DNA of 13,936 bases from Lachnospiraceae bacterium (GCA_017483425.1 JAFUWM010000164.1:1-13936), one strand, 5' to 3'. Numbered from the stretch's first letter, positions 1 to 7,989 are shown. The notes: generated by a model not told the origin, from the sequence alone. Numbers and translations are program-made.

Positions 1-479
1 CGATCCTGCTTTCAGCCCTGCTTTTTGGTCTGGTGCACATGAATCTGAACCAACTGTCGTATACTTTCTTTGCAGGCATATACTGGGGGCTTCTCGTGGA
101 GGCTACGGGAAGCATACTTCCGTCAATGACCTGCCATATCATCATGAACAGCTTAAGCGTTTTTGCGATGTATTTTTACGATAACAGTTTGCTGGAGCTC
201 GACGGGATAATGGATCAGATCGAGACCGAATCCGCTGTTTCGTATATAGGAACCGGATGCGTATTTCTGGTAATAGCGGTTTTTACAACGATGCTCGCTA
301 TGCTGATGCTTCGCGTCATATCGCTCAATGAAGGCAGGACAGGCTGCTTTGAGAATATATTCAGAAAAAAAACGAAAGCGGAAAAATATGGGAGCCTGTT
401 TTCCGTACCGATGGCGGCCGGGATCGTATTTGCCGTTGCCATTATCATCTGGGAACTGATGTTAGGCATTACGGGTTAG
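1..479 (+). CDS. CPBP-family intramembrane metalloprotease, 3' part
   Basis: The reading frame is open from base 3, so the gene begins upstream of the window and only its C-terminal ~158 residues are visible. Two CPBP/CAAX-protease (Abi) signatures can be read: an FxxxH motif (FGLVH, bases 24-38) and, after a hydrophobic stretch, HxxxN (HIIMN, about bases 135-149). The usual EExxxR motif would lie upstream, outside the window. The segment between them (AGIYWGLLVEATGSI) is typical of the family, and another membrane helix follows near residues 75-95. A short basic linker and a final membrane helix end the protein. Members are multi-pass membrane proteases; substrates of most bacterial ones are unknown. 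It is followed after 24 nt by a lipoprotein gene and may be cotranscribed with it. The family call is fairly sure; activity cannot be judged without the N-terminal motif. Confidence 0.8.
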   Translation, partial: ILLSALLFGLVHMNLNQLSYTFFAGIYWGLLVEATGSILPSMTCHIIMNSLSVFAMYFYDNSLLELDGIMDQIETESAVSYIGTGCVFLVIAVFTTMLAMLMLRVISLNEGRTGCFENIFRKKTKAEKYGSLFSVPMAAGIVFAVAIIIWELMLGITG

Positions 480-503
480 TTTGGTTTTGAAAAGAGGTGC
501 AAT

Positions 504-1568
504 ATGAAAAAAAGACTTCTTGCCGCAGGTATTTGCGCTGCACTTGCTCTTACCGGATGCGGCAGCTCAAGTTCAAGTGCAAGTGACTACAGAGATACGT
601 CATATGAGGCTGCGGAAGCAGAATCCTACTATGACGACGGAGGCAGTGATTTTAACTCAGGGTATGCTGAGGACAGAGATCTTGTGGCAGAGGAAGCTGT
701 CGAGGATGATTCCTATGATACTTCAGAAAAAAGCGAAGTGACTGAGGAGGAGGTTGCGGAATACGGCAGCAAGATAATCAGGAATGCCAGTGTGTCGCTT
801 GATGTCAAAAATCTCGAGCAGTTTGCGGATAACTTAAAAAACACTGTAAAGGATTACGGCGGATACGTCGAGAGCATGGACGTAAATTCCTATGACTCTG
901 AATATTCCGAATCAAGATACGGGTATTTCACGGTAAGGATACCGGCGGAGAAGCTGGACGACTTCCTTAATATCGTGAAGGATGAGGGAGTTGTGACTTC
1001 AAAGAGTGAATCCGCCGAGGATGTGACTCTGCAGTACGTGGATATGGAGGCAAGGATATCGACCTACGAGGCGGAAAGAGACAGCCTCATGGAGCTCCTC
1101 GACAAAGCGACATCGCTCAAGGACATACTTGCCCTGAGGGATGAGATCGCGGATGTGAACTATGAGCTTGACAGCCTGCAGAGGCAGTTAAAGGCCATGC
1201 AGAATAAGGTATCCTACAGTACCGTGAATGTGAATGCCAAGGAGAGCAGGACATTAAGCATAAGCGGAAGCGGAGAAAAATCTTACTTTGCGAAGATCGT
1301 AGAGCATTTTATAGAGGAGCTTGAAGACGGACTGGATGTCGCGATAGATCTTTTGATCTTTTTGATCACGAGGCTTCCGCTGTTTGCGATACTTGTGCTT
1401 GTAGTATTCATAATCGTCAAGATAATACAAAAGATCATAGCAAGCACCAAAAAAGAGAAGAAGCCCAGAGCACCTAAAAACAAAAAGAATGCTCCGGAGC
1501 AGCCGATTACGCACTTTACAAGCAATGTGCCGCCCGAGACCGGTGATAAGGATGATAAGTCGCAATGA
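504..1568 (+). CDS. DUF4349 lipoprotein with C-terminal membrane helix
   Basis: A 354-aa secreted lipoprotein. Residues 1-19 form a lipoprotein signal peptide (MKKR, hydrophobic core, lipobox LTGC with Cys19 as lipidation site). A Ser/Asp/Glu/Tyr-rich acidic linker follows (about 20-85). Then comes a DUF4349 domain (about 88-310), starting at IIRNASVSLDV and containing the family's YGGYVES and TVRIPAEKLDDFL segments and a predicted coiled coil at about 178-235. Residues 283-312 are a strong membrane helix followed by a very basic tail (KKEKKPRAPKNKK), which would put the C-terminus in the cytoplasm. The protein could therefore be anchored twice. The start is supported by AGAGGTG at 493-499. 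The function of DUF4349 proteins is not established. The stop overlaps the next gene by 4 nt (ATGA), suggesting translational coupling. Confidence 0.85.
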   Translation: MKKRLLAAGICAALALTGCGSSSSSASDYRDTSYEAAEAESYYDDGGSDFNSGYAEDRDLVAEEAVEDDSYDTSEKSEVTEEEVAEYGSKIIRNASVSLDVKNLEQFADNLKNTVKDYGGYVESMDVNSYDSEYSESRYGYFTVRIPAEKLDDFLNIVKDEGVVTSKSESAEDVTLQYVDMEARISTYEAERDSLMELLDKATSLKDILALRDEIADVNYELDSLQRQLKAMQNKVSYSTVNVNAKESRTLSISGSGEKSYFAKIVEHFIEELEDGLDVAIDLLIFLITRLPLFAILVLVVFIIVKIIQKIIASTKKEKKPRAPKNKKNAPEQPITHFTSNVPPETGDKDDKSQ

Positions 1569-2302
1569 TAACCGGGAACTACCACACACATACGGTAAGA
1601 TGCAGGCACGCTGAGGGGTCGGAGAGGGAGTATATAGAGGCCGCGATCGATTGCGGCCTCAAAACTCTTGGTTTCTCCGATCATACGCCCCAGCCATTTG
1701 ATGACGGGTTCGTGTCAAGTATAAGGATGGGGATGGATGAGCTGGATGATTATGTGGATACACTGAAAGCACTGCGCGAGGAGTATGCCGACAGGATAGA
1801 GATAAAGATCGGGCTTGAGGTCGAGTATTACCCAAGGTACTTTGAAAGGCTGATGAATGAGGTCAGGAAACGGGATATTGAGTTCCTGATACTGGGGCAG
1901 CATTTCGTGCCGGAGGAGGAGAACGGCTTTTATTCAGGAAACGTGACTGATAGCGAGGATGATCTCGAGCTTTATATAGATATGGTCATAGAAGCCCTCG
2001 AAACCGGGGAGTTTATGTACCTCGCCCACCCTGATCTGATAAATTTTACGGGGGATAACGATGTATACCTCGGGCATATGAAAAGATTGTGCGAATATGC
2101 CCGTGACAATGACGTACCCCTTGAAATAAACGGGCTGGGCTTCTCTATCGGCAGGTGGTATCCGCGAAAGGATTTTTTTATGGTTGCCTCGTCAATGGGC
2201 TGCAGGTTCATCTATGGCTGCGATGCTCACAGACCATGGCAGGTTCGCCAGCCGGAGTCGATCAGCGGGCTAAGTAATTTTCTTGAAGAAATCGGGTTCT
2301 AA
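1565..2302 (+). CDS. PHP-family histidinol-phosphatase-like phosphoesterase
   Basis: A 245-aa protein of the PHP superfamily, resembling the HisJ/HisK-type histidinol-phosphatase (L-histidinol phosphate to L-histidinol, EC 3.1.3.15). The metal-binding residues expected of a trinuclear PHP site are all visible: HTH at residues 7-9, His15, DH at 39-40, Glu85/Glu87 in GLEVEY, His113 in LGQHF, His155 in AHPD, and the closing D-x-H at 220-222 (CDAHRP). The length is normal to slightly short for the family. The ATG overlaps the preceding stop in ATGA, with AAGGAT at 1548-1553 as ribosome binding site. No other histidine gene is nearby, so the actual substrate may be another phosphate monoester; PHP phosphatases are often annotated as histidinol-phosphatase by similarity alone. 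The family is certain, the substrate is not. Confidence 0.85.
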   Translation: MITGNYHTHTVRCRHAEGSEREYIEAAIDCGLKTLGFSDHTPQPFDDGFVSSIRMGMDELDDYVDTLKALREEYADRIEIKIGLEVEYYPRYFERLMNEVRKRDIEFLILGQHFVPEEENGFYSGNVTDSEDDLELYIDMVIEALETGEFMYLAHPDLINFTGDNDVYLGHMKRLCEYARDNDVPLEINGLGFSIGRWYPRKDFFMVASSMGCRFIYGCDAHRPWQVRQPESISGLSNFLEEIGF

Positions 2303-2306
2303 TCCA

Positions 2307-2335
2307 TAGACAATACGATGTTTTTATATTAAAAT
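2307..2335 (+). promoter_or_regulatory. Putative sigma-A promoter for the eight-gene operon
   Basis: A -35 element TAGACA (2307-2312; consensus TTGACA) is followed by a 17-nt spacer and a -10 element TAAAAT (2330-2335; consensus TATAAT). Each matches 5 of 6 positions, with optimal spacing. It lies just after the stop of the PHP gene, in the only real intergenic gap, and would start RNA near 2341-2343, about 75 nt before the rhomboid-like gene. The -10 overlaps the left arm of an inverted repeat. Read by eye only. Confidence 0.5.
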
Positions 2336-2367
2336 AATCTGATTGCTTTTTTAGCAGTCAGATTATT
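2333..2367. terminator. 15-bp inverted repeat, terminator-like or operator-like
   Basis: AATAATCTGATTGCT (2333-2347) pairs with AGCAGTCAGATTATT (2353-2367) across a TTTTT loop: 14 Watson-Crick pairs and one G-T. It begins 31 nt after the PHP stop, where a terminator would be expected. It is AT-rich, though, and neither side carries a proper T tract (ATGCCTC follows on +), so it is not a textbook Rho-independent terminator. Because it spans the -10 and the predicted start of the promoter at 2307-2335, it could instead be an operator palindrome. The symmetry is certain; the role is inference. Confidence 0.4.
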
Positions 2368-2416
2368 ATGCCTCAAACAATACACATTGGTATATTTTGG
2401 CGGAAACGGCAGGCGC

Positions 2417-3406
2417 ATGAACAACAGATTAAATTCGGTTTTGAATAAATTCGAACGTAAGGTGGGGAGATACGCTATCCCCCAGCTTACAAAATATATG
2501 ATACTCACATACATCATAGGGTATATACTCTATTTTATTTCGCTGGCAGGCGTTCCTGTACTGGAGTATATCTATTTGAGCCCCGGCCTGATACTGCATG
2601 GCCAGATCTGGAGACTCTTTACATGGATATTCATGCCTCCGTCAGCCCCCGGTATATTCACCATCATCATGCTCCTGTTTTATTATCAGATAGGTACGGC
2701 GCTGGAGCAGACCTGGGGGGATTTCAAGTACAATCTCTATATCTTTTCAGGACTTATCATGATGGTCATAGGCGCATTTATCCTGCATGCGTTCGGACAT
2801 GAGGTTGACGGAATGTTTACCACGTATTATGTAAACCTATCTATTTTCCTGGCGTTCGCGGCATGCTATCCGGATATGCAGGTAATGCTGTATTTCCTGA
2901 TACCGCTAAAGATCAAATATCTCGCCTTCATAGATGTGGCTTTCCTTGTATATCAGGCGCTTGTTTCGAGCTGGCCCGAGAGGGTATCGATCATTGTCTC
3001 TCTTCTTAACTTCCTCGTATTCTTCTTTACGACGAGGAATTACAGCTCGATATCGCCCAGGGAAAGAGCGAGAAAAAACAATTTCAAAAAAGCCTTTGAG
3101 CACGGACCTTATTATCAGGGGAATAAAAGGCGAGCTGCCGGCTGGGGATCAGGCAGCGGGAGCGGCTCATTCAGCGGCAGTAAGACAACGGCGGGGGCTG
3201 CGGGTGCGGCTTCGGGCGGCAAGTCTGCTTTCTATACGGTCAGAAACAAGGGGGCGGAGATAACCAAGCACAGATGCGCCATCTGCGGGAGGACCGAGCT
3301 TGACGGAGATATGCTTGAGTTCAGATTCTGCAGCAAGTGCGCCGGAAACTATGAGTACTGTCAGGATCATCTCTTCAGCCATTCACATGTGAAGTTTGGC
3401 AAGTGA
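2417..3406 (+). CDS. Rhomboid-like membrane protein (probable pseudoprotease) with zinc-finger tail
   Basis: A 329-aa protein. Residues 25-205 hold about six membrane helices in rhomboid order, including the loop-1 signature HGQIWRLFTW (61-70; rhomboids carry GxxWR here) and the segment FPD/YPDMQ-like (151-155) seen in bacterial rhomboid relatives. The catalytic GxSG is replaced by NLSI (140-143), and the helix that should carry the catalytic His reads SIIVSLLNFLVFFF with none. Proteolysis is therefore unlikely, as in derlins and iRhoms. A Gly/Ser/Ala-rich linker (about 241-268) leads to a Cys/His cluster: C287xxC290, C305xxC308, C315, H318, H322, H324, enough for one or two zinc sites. I chose ATG 2417 (329 aa). 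An upstream in-frame TTG at 2387 has no ribosome binding site, while ATG 2417 has only AGG at short spacing. The next gene starts 1 nt after the stop. The fold is likely; the function is unknown. Confidence 0.7.
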   Translation: MNNRLNSVLNKFERKVGRYAIPQLTKYMILTYIIGYILYFISLAGVPVLEYIYLSPGLILHGQIWRLFTWIFMPPSAPGIFTIIMLLFYYQIGTALEQTWGDFKYNLYIFSGLIMMVIGAFILHAFGHEVDGMFTTYYVNLSIFLAFAACYPDMQVMLYFLIPLKIKYLAFIDVAFLVYQALVSSWPERVSIIVSLLNFLVFFFTTRNYSSISPRERARKNNFKKAFEHGPYYQGNKRRAAGWGSGSGSGSFSGSKTTAGAAGAASGGKSAFYTVRNKGAEITKHRCAICGRTELDGDMLEFRFCSKCAGNYEYCQDHLFSHSHVKFGK

Positions 3407-3407
3407 T

Positions 3408-4151
3408 ATGGTCGAGAAGGAGTACCGTGAGGCGCTTGACAGGGTAATAAGAAAGGCGCATGAGAACAGGAACTTTATAACCGAGGAAGCATATTTGGAG
3501 ATACTCTCGCCTGTCGGGATGAATGACAGGGAGGACGGACTCACCAGAGGATATCTTGACAGTATAGGGATAAGGTTCGGAGAGGGAAGCAGGGAGGCTT
3601 ATAAAGAACCCGAATTTACCGAGGCCGACGGTAAGTATCTGAAGCTTTATCTGGAAGAGCTTGAAGCATTGCCGAGGTATACGGAGGCAGAGATATATGA
3701 GGCAAAGCAAAAAGCCATAGCGGATGATGATGAGGGCGCACAGGCTGTCCTCATGAACCATTACCTTAAGAATGTTGTCGATATTGCAAAGCTGTACATA
3801 TATCAGGCGGTTCCGGCGGAGGATCTCATAGGTGAGGGAAATATCGGCCTTATGACCGCTATAAAGGCACTCGCGACCCTTGATGATCCGGATGAGGTTG
3901 ACGGCTTTGTAGGAAAGCTCATAATGGACGCGATGGATGAAGCCATATATGAGGATACCGATATAAGGCAGCAGATAGATGAAATGGTCGAAAGGGTCAA
4001 TGACATAAATGAGAAAGCTAAGCTGCTCTCAGAGGAGATGAAAAGGCCGGTTACCGCGGCAGAGCTTTCTGAAGAAACCACTATACCGATAGCGGAAATC
4101 ATGGAGGCGCTCAGACTTTCGGGAAACCAGATCGAAGGACTGATCCCATAG
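3408..4151 (+). CDS. Degenerate sigma-70-like protein lacking region 4
   Basis: A 247-aa acidic, soluble protein. Residues 20-58 resemble sigma region 1.1 (FITEEAYLEIL...YLDSIGIRF). Residues 77-100 match region 1.2 (LKLYLEELEALPRYTEAE). Residues 111-152 match regions 2.1-2.2, including EDLIGEGNIGLMTAI, the part of primary sigma factors that contacts the RNA polymerase beta' clamp helices. Where regions 2.3-2.4 should carry aromatic -10-melting residues (FSTYATWWIRQAI in RpoD), it reads FVGKLIMDAMDEAI (167-180). Residues 195-238 look like region 3 (KLLSEEMKRPVTAAELSEETTIPIAEI). The protein then ends, with no region 4. It probably cannot recognise promoters but might bind core polymerase. I chose ATG 3408, 1 nt after the previous stop; an in-frame TTG at 3396 would overlap that gene. 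Neither start has a good ribosome binding site. Not a frameshift: the frame is clean throughout. Confidence 0.65.
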   Translation: MVEKEYREALDRVIRKAHENRNFITEEAYLEILSPVGMNDREDGLTRGYLDSIGIRFGEGSREAYKEPEFTEADGKYLKLYLEELEALPRYTEAEIYEAKQKAIADDDEGAQAVLMNHYLKNVVDIAKLYIYQAVPAEDLIGEGNIGLMTAIKALATLDDPDEVDGFVGKLIMDAMDEAIYEDTDIRQQIDEMVERVNDINEKAKLLSEEMKRPVTAAELSEETTIPIAEIMEALRLSGNQIEGLIP

Positions 4152-4167
4152 GAGGGGTAAGGGAATA

Positions 4168-7095
4168 ATGAAAACTATTGAGGATTTGAAGCAGTACAGG
4201 GTGGTAAAAAAGAAGGAAATGCCGGATCTTGGCTCAAAAGGTTATCTCCTTCAGCATATCAAGAGCGGAGCAAGGGTTTTTGTCATTTCAAATGATGATA
4301 AAAACAAGGTGTTCTACGTCGCTTTCAGGACTCCGCCTGCGGATTCTACCGGAGCGCCGCATATTCTGGAGCATACGGTGCTCTGCGGTTCCAAAAAGTA
4401 CAAGGCCAAGGATCCCTTTATAGAGCTTGCCAAGGGATCACTCAATACGTTCCTCAATGCGATGACCTATCCTGACAAGACTGTATTCCCGGTCGCGAGT
4501 ACGAATGACAAGGACTTCGCGAACCTTTCGGATGTCTACATGGACGCAGTGCTCCATCCTGCGATCTATGACAATAAAAAGATATTCCAGCAGGAGGGCT
4601 GGCATTATGAGCTCATGTCCGAAAAAGACGAGCTTAAATACAACGGCGTGGTATACAACGAGATGAAAGGGGCTTTTTCCACCCCGGATGATGTGCTCGA
4701 CAGATACATATTATCTTCACTTTATCCCGATACCGCCTATGCGCTTGAGTCAGGCGGTGATCCGGAGGAGATACCGGAGCTTACCTACGAGCAGTTTCTG
4801 GATATGCACAGAAAATACTATCATCCTTCAAATTCATATATTTATCTGTACGGAAACTCTGACATGGTAGAGCGTCTCACCTGGCTTGACAAGGAGTATC
4901 TGTCGCATTATAAGGCTCAGAAGATAGACTCCGGGATCGAGAGACAGGATCCCTTTACGAAAACGGTTGATTTTGAGAAGACATACGGACTGTCGGATGC
5001 TGAAAGCACGCTTCATAATACATATCTTTCATACAACTGCGTGATAAAGGATAATCTGGATCCCAGACTTTATGTAGCGTTTTCCGTATTGCAGTATGCA
5101 CTTCTTGAAAGTCCGGGCGCGCCGTTAAAGCAGGCACTGCTTGACGCAAGGATAGGGCAGGACATAGAGAGCTCATATGAAAACGGGATACTCCAGCCAT
5201 ACTTTGCCGTGATAGCAAAGTACGCGGACGTTTCAGACAAGGATAAATTCCTGAGAGTCATAAGGAAAACTCTTACGGAGCTTGCGAAGAACGGATTAAA
5301 TAAAAAGACCCTGCTTGCAGGTATCAACTCCTTTGAGTTCAGATACAGGGAGGCGGACTTCGGTCACTATCCCAAGGGACTTATGTATGGCCTGCAGGCT
5401 CTTGATTCATGGCTCTACAAGGAAAACGATCCTTTCATGCATATAGAGCAGAACTCAACTTATACATTCCTTAAAAAAGAAGCGGAATCCGGAGGCAGGT
5501 ATTTTGAGGAGCTTATTGAAAAGTACCTCATAGATAACCCGCACTCTTCCGTAGTGCTCCTGAAGCCTGAGAAGGGGCTTACAGCAAGGCGCGAGAAGGC
5601 AGTCGCTAAAAAGCTTCAAAAATACAGGGCTTCACTGACACCGGAGGATATACAGAATATCATAAAGGAAACGAAGGAGCTTAAGGCGTATCAGGAGGAG
5701 CCTTCGAGCGAGGAGGCGTTAAAGACTGTTCCGATGCTTGAGATATCGGATATAGACAAAGAAGCGCATCCATTCAGGAACGAAATAAAGAAGGTGGCGG
5801 GAGTAAAGATGCTCCACCACGATATACAGACTAACGGGATAGCTTATATCGGACTCATGCTCTCAGCACAGTCCGTACCCGAGAGACTTGTTCCGTATTT
5901 AGGTCTTCTGGCTGCGGTTTTGGGAAACGTGAATACGGAAAAGCATAAGTATGAAGACCTGAACTCAGAGATAAATCTTGCCACCGGAGGTATGTATTTC
6001 TCCCCGGCAAGCTACCCAGACATGAACTCAAAAGGAGATTTTGATCAGGAGTTTGAGATCAGGACGAAAGTATTTGAGCAGAATATACCCGCGTTTATGA
6101 CTCTTGCGGAAGAGATATTATTCTCTTCGGATTTCTCTGATGACAAGAGGCTCCGGGAGATACTCCGTACTATAAAGTCAAGGCTGCAGACATCTTTAGT
6201 AGCTGCGGGTCATGTTACGGCGGCTGAGCGCGCTCTGTCCTATATTTCGGACGCGTACTACTATGGCGACAAGGTTCACGGGATAGATTTCTACAGGTTT
6301 ATAGACGACCTGGAAAAGAACTATGAATCAAAGGTTCAGGATATGAAAGCAGGCCTTAAGGAGACGCTGGAGATACTGCTTCATAAGGATAATCTGATGC
6401 TCGATATTACGGGCTCAAAGGAAATGGCGGAAAGCTTCGCTCCTCTTGCGGAGGAGTTTATTGGAAAGCTCTCTGACAAGGCTTCTAAAATGCCTGACTT
6501 TGAGTTTCTCCGGGACAGGAAAAACGAGGGCTTCCGTACAGCGTCTCAGGTACAGTTTGTGGCAAAGGCGGGTAATTTCAAAGATCACGGGCTTCCTTAC
6601 CGCGGCGAGCTGAAGGTGCTCCGGGTCATAATGGGATACGATTATCTCTGGAACAACATAAGAGTCCTCGGAGGGGCTTACGGCTGCGGAGCGACATTCA
6701 TGCGGACGGGCAATGCTTTCTTCAGCACATACAGGGATCCGCATATCAAAAACTCGATAAAGGTGTTTGAAAATGCCGCTGATTACATCAGGAAGTTTGA
6801 TGTATCAAAGAGGGATATGACCAAGTTCATAATCGGAACCGTTTCCGATCTTGATACTCCGCTTACGCCTAAGACCGAGGGGCACAGAAGCCTGGCGGCC
6901 TATATGTACGGGATAAGCTTCGATGATGTGCAGAGAGAGAGGGATGAGATACTATCCTGTAATGTGTCTAAAATAAGAGAACTTGCATCATATATAGATG
7001 CTTTGATAAAGGATGAGGCATTTGTCGTTGTGGGAGCGGAGTCAAAGATAGACGAGAACCGGGATATTTTCGGAAAGGTCGATAACCTGCTTTGA
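4168..7095 (+). CDS. M16C presequence-protease-type zinc metallopeptidase (insulinase family)
   Basis: A 975-aa protein with the length and layout of PreP/Cym1-type M16C peptidases, which degrade short unstructured peptides inside a closed chamber formed by two halves. The inverted zinc motif HILEH is at residues 65-69 (His65 and His69 bind zinc, Glu68 is the base). The third ligand is Glu165 in NEMKGAFSTPDD; the 96-residue spacing from the second His agrees with plant PreP. The M16C-associated helical linker lies around residues 460-540. The C-terminal half carries the family's GGAYG segment (835-839), which completes the active site. There is no signal peptide or membrane helix, so it should be cytoplasmic. 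GGAGGGG at 4151-4157 precedes ATG 4168 by 10 nt. The stop overlaps the TTG start of era. The probable role is clearing peptides left by other proteases; the substrate is inferred from the family. Confidence 0.93.
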   Translation: MKTIEDLKQYRVVKKKEMPDLGSKGYLLQHIKSGARVFVISNDDKNKVFYVAFRTPPADSTGAPHILEHTVLCGSKKYKAKDPFIELAKGSLNTFLNAMTYPDKTVFPVASTNDKDFANLSDVYMDAVLHPAIYDNKKIFQQEGWHYELMSEKDELKYNGVVYNEMKGAFSTPDDVLDRYILSSLYPDTAYALESGGDPEEIPELTYEQFLDMHRKYYHPSNSYIYLYGNSDMVERLTWLDKEYLSHYKAQKIDSGIERQDPFTKTVDFEKTYGLSDAESTLHNTYLSYNCVIKDNLDPRLYVAFSVLQYALLESPGAPLKQALLDARIGQDIESSYENGILQPYFAVIAKYADVSDKDKFLRVIRKTLTELAKNGLNKKTLLAGINSFEFRYREADFGHYPKGLMYGLQALDSWLYKENDPFMHIEQNSTYTFLKKEAESGGRYFEELIEKYLIDNPHSSVVLLKPEKGLTARREKAVAKKLQKYRASLTPEDIQNIIKETKELKAYQEEPSSEEALKTVPMLEISDIDKEAHPFRNEIKKVAGVKMLHHDIQTNGIAYIGLMLSAQSVPERLVPYLGLLAAVLGNVNTEKHKYEDLNSEINLATGGMYFSPASYPDMNSKGDFDQEFEIRTKVFEQNIPAFMTLAEEILFSSDFSDDKRLREILRTIKSRLQTSLVAAGHVTAAERALSYISDAYYYGDKVHGIDFYRFIDDLEKNYESKVQDMKAGLKETLEILLHKDNLMLDITGSKEMAESFAPLAEEFIGKLSDKASKMPDFEFLRDRKNEGFRTASQVQFVAKAGNFKDHGLPYRGELKVLRVIMGYDYLWNNIRVLGGAYGCGATFMRTGNAFFSTYRDPHIKNSIKVFENAADYIRKFDVSKRDMTKFIIGTVSDLDTPLTPKTEGHRSLAAYMYGISFDDVQRERDEILSCNVSKIRELASYIDALIKDEAFVVVGAESKIDENRDIFGKVDNLL

Positions 7096-7988
7096 CAAAG
7101 GAGTCTTTTCATTCCGGTTTCGTAGCTATAGTCGGCCGCACAAATGTGGGTAAATCGACGCTTATGAATCATCTCATAGGCATGAAGTTAGCGATCACTT
7201 CAAACAAACCGCAGACCACGAGACGGAGGATGCAGACCGTATTTACCAATGATAAGGGGCAGATAGTATTTCTTGATACGCCGGGCATTCATCTTCCGCA
7301 CAATAAGCTGTCCGAATATATGGACAATGTCGCGTATAAGTCTGTATCGGATGTTGATCTGATCCTCTTTGTAGTAGAGCCTGAAACCTACATAGGGAAA
7401 GGCGAGCGGCAGATGATAGAGAGGATGAAACAGTCAAAAAAGCCTGTGATACTTGCCGTAAACAAGTGTGATACTGCGGATGATGAGCATATAGCAAAGG
7501 CTATAGATGCATACGGCGGGGCGATAGAGCTTAAGGACGCGGTTCCGGTATCCGCGCTGAAGGGCATTAATATCGACAGGCTTACGGATACTTTGATAAG
7601 CTTTCTTCCCGAGGGGCCGATGCTTTATGACGAGGATACGGTGACTGATGAAACAGAGCGTGACATAGCGGCGGAGATAGTAAGGGAGAAGGTTCTCAGA
7701 AATTTAAGGGACGAGGTACCGCACGGGGTGGCGGTGAGCGTGATCTCTTTTAAGGAAAGAGACACCGGTCTCATAGATATAGAGGCGGATATAATATGTG
7801 ATAAGGATTCGCACAAAGGCATCATCATAGGAAAAGGCGGATCCATGCTTAAAAAGATAGGCATTGAAAGTCGTAAAGACATAGAAGAACTGCTTGAGAC
7901 TCAGGTAAACCTGAAGCTTTTCGTGAAAGTGAGAAAAGACTGGAGACAGAACCCCATGATGCTTCAAAGCCTCGGATACAAGGATTGA
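7092..7988 (+). CDS. era: GTPase Era
   Basis: A 298-aa GTPase needed for maturation of 16S rRNA and the 30S subunit. The nucleotide motifs are G1 GRTNVGKST (15-23; the usual GRPNVGKS with Pro to Thr), the G2/switch segment KPQTTRRR, G3 DTPG (62-65), G4 NKCD (124-127), and G5 near VSALKG (153-158). A KH RNA-binding domain at about 205-290 carries the GKGG loop (247-250), which in Era binds the 3' end of 16S rRNA. The length is normal. The only reasonable start is TTG 7092, which overlaps the upstream stop (TTGA) and yields FHSGFVAIVGR at the place expected for Era. GGAAAGG at 7072-7078 is 13 nt away, rather far. A stronger AAAGGAG (7097-7103) lies inside the gene but serves no in-frame start. 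recO follows after 1 nt. Confidence 0.97.
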   Translation: MTKESFHSGFVAIVGRTNVGKSTLMNHLIGMKLAITSNKPQTTRRRMQTVFTNDKGQIVFLDTPGIHLPHNKLSEYMDNVAYKSVSDVDLILFVVEPETYIGKGERQMIERMKQSKKPVILAVNKCDTADDEHIAKAIDAYGGAIELKDAVPVSALKGINIDRLTDTLISFLPEGPMLYDEDTVTDETERDIAAEIVREKVLRNLRDEVPHGVAVSVISFKERDTGLIDIEADIICDKDSHKGIIIGKGGSMLKKIGIESRKDIEELLETQVNLKLFVKVRKDWRQNPMMLQSLGYKD

Positions 7989-7989
7989 A

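Noticed and set aside
2387..2416. Upstream TTG start for the rhomboid-like protein
   Set aside because: No ribosome binding site precedes it and the extra residues (VYFGGNGRR) add nothing recognisable; ATG 2417 is simpler, though its own site is weak.
3149..3220. GC-rich Gly/Ser/Ala-coding stretch as a possible inserted repeat
   Set aside because: It reads in frame as a flexible linker between membrane domain and zinc tail, without an exact repeat unit or target-site duplication.
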